Source: Thiotrichaceae bacterium
GTDB taxonomy: Bacteria; Pseudomonadota; Gammaproteobacteria; Thiotrichales; Thiotrichaceae
Direction of reading: 5' to 3'
DNA: 7,022 bases
NCBI GenBank assembly: GCA_027008665.1
Contig: JALVEA010000447.1
Coordinates: forward strand, 1 to 7,022
Under the pieces are notes generated by a model that saw only the letters and a program-made list of their open reading frames with translations, did not search any database and was not told the DNA's origin. Made by a program: the position numbers and the translations under genes. The stretch's first letter is position 1; every line of letters begins with the position of its first letter. Below are positions 6,390-7,022 of this stretch, one piece after another.

Positions 6390-6394
6390 AGGGG
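6390..6394 (+). promoter_or_regulatory. Ribosome binding site of tpiA
   Basis: AGGGG stands eight bases before the ATG at 6403 and confirms this start, which also gives the usual N-terminus of the enzyme. Confidence 0.75.
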
Positions 6395-6402
6395 TAATTA
6401 AA

Positions 6403-7022
6403 ATGCGTCAGACACTTGTTGCTGGAAACTGGAAAATGAATGGCTCAAAAGAGAGTATTCAGTCATTACTAAGCGGTATCTCTGCGGGTATGTCAGATGT
6501 TGCAAACACTAAAGTTGTTGTTTGTGCGCCCTTTATTTATATCCCTTTAGTTGCTGAACAATTAGCAGATTCTGAGATTGGTTTTGGTGCAGAAAATATT
6601 TCCGAATATGAAGCGGGAGCTTATACAGGTGAGATTTCAGCCGCAATGCTCAATGATTTTTCCTGTCAATACGTGATTGTTGGTCACTCCGAACGCCGTA
6701 GTCTTTATGGTGAGCAAGATTCTGATACCGCTAAAAAATATGCAGCAGCAAGAAATGCAGGAATAACACCGATTCTTTGTCTTGGTGAATCACTAGAAGA
6801 AAGAGAGCAAGGCATTACAGAAGAAGTCGTTTCTCGTCAGCTAGACGCTGTGCTAGATCAAGAAGGCGTTGAATCGTTAGCAGATGCTGTGATTGCTTAT
6901 GAACCTGTTTGGGCAATTGGTACAGGTATGACAGCAACACCAGAGCAAGCGCAAGAAGTGCATCAATTCATCCGTGAAAAAATTGCTACAATGAATGCTG
7001 ATATCGCTGAAAAAGTACAAAT
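6403..7022 (+). CDS. tpiA: Triosephosphate isomerase, 3'-truncated by window edge
   Basis: The frame is open to the window end, giving 206 of the roughly 250 residues expected. The enzyme interconverts dihydroxyacetone phosphate and glyceraldehyde 3-phosphate in glycolysis and gluconeogenesis, as a cytoplasmic dimer with a TIM-barrel fold. Catalytic residues are all visible: Asn9 and Lys11 in AGNWKMNG, His95 in VIVGHSERR and Glu167 in AYEPVWAIGTG. The mobile phosphate-gripping loop 6 lies at about 167-177. GAENISEYEAGAYTGEIS (62-79) is the typical dimer-interface loop region. The missing part should carry the last strands, including the GG phosphate-binding turn. It is divergent from the CPBP gene and has a good ribosome binding site. 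Confidence 0.97.
   Translation, partial: MRQTLVAGNWKMNGSKESIQSLLSGISAGMSDVANTKVVVCAPFIYIPLVAEQLADSEIGFGAENISEYEAGAYTGEISAAMLNDFSCQYVIVGHSERRSLYGEQDSDTAKKYAAARNAGITPILCLGESLEEREQGITEEVVSRQLDAVLDQEGVESLADAVIAYEPVWAIGTGMTATPEQAQEVHQFIREKIATMNADIAEKVQ

Larger units (their letters stand above)
6225..6402. promoter_or_regulatory. Divergent intergenic region between the CPBP gene and tpiA
   Basis: These 178 bases must carry the start signals of both divergent genes. For tpiA, TTGCAT (6305-6310) and TACCCT (6328-6333) are spaced 17 bases apart but match the -10 poorly. TATAAC (6373-6378) is a better -10 but lacks a -35. For the CPBP gene, the AT-rich block at about 6265-6305 could hold a promoter on the minus strand, without a clear hexamer pair. 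An 18-base all-purine tract (6242-6259 on the plus strand) becomes a pyrimidine tract in the CPBP leader. Confidence 0.5.

Overview
The window reads as chromosomal DNA of an AT-rich Gram-negative bacterium, most likely a gammaproteobacterium. The reasons are the pepA-holC gene pair, outer-membrane beta-barrels with a terminal aromatic residue, and a LolA-like lipoprotein-sorting protein. The genus cannot be named from the sequence alone. I see no mobile element, tRNA, rRNA or CRISPR. Seven complete genes and one partial gene at the left edge are accompanied by a second partial gene at the right edge, tpiA, which is open at the window end. Coding density is high and the longest gap between genes is under 200 bases.

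Left half, plus strand (2-3167): four genes that look like a cell-envelope transport module. In order they are the C-terminal part of an outer membrane lipoprotein-sorting protein (LolA-like), a 199-residue outer-membrane beta-barrel of unknown role, a small membrane methyltransferase of the isoprenylcysteine carboxyl methyltransferase (ICMT)/PEMT type, and a 394-residue outer-membrane beta-barrel. The last two overlap by an ATGA junction and are almost certainly translationally coupled. In other proteobacteria, LolA-like and barrel genes of this kind often neighbour an RND/MMPL-type inner-membrane exporter. Such a gene would have to lie left of the window and is not seen here. The inferred theme is movement of a lipid or hydrophobic substrate between the inner and outer membranes.

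Middle and right, minus strand (3164-6224): in transcription order, a CPBP (CAAX/Abi) intramembrane protease, pepA (M17 leucyl aminopeptidase), holC (DNA polymerase III chi subunit) and a 91-residue conserved-looking protein of unknown function. pepA and holC overlap by one base (TAATG). The usual partner valS is not downstream of holC here. Instead the 91-residue gene runs head-on into the plus-strand barrel gene, and the two stop codons share one CTAG. A perfect 11-base inverted repeat spans the holC stop codon.

Right edge, plus strand (6403-7022): the first 206 codons of tpiA (triosephosphate isomerase), divergent from the CPBP gene across a 178-base intergenic region. That region must hold both promoters and has a structured tpiA leader.
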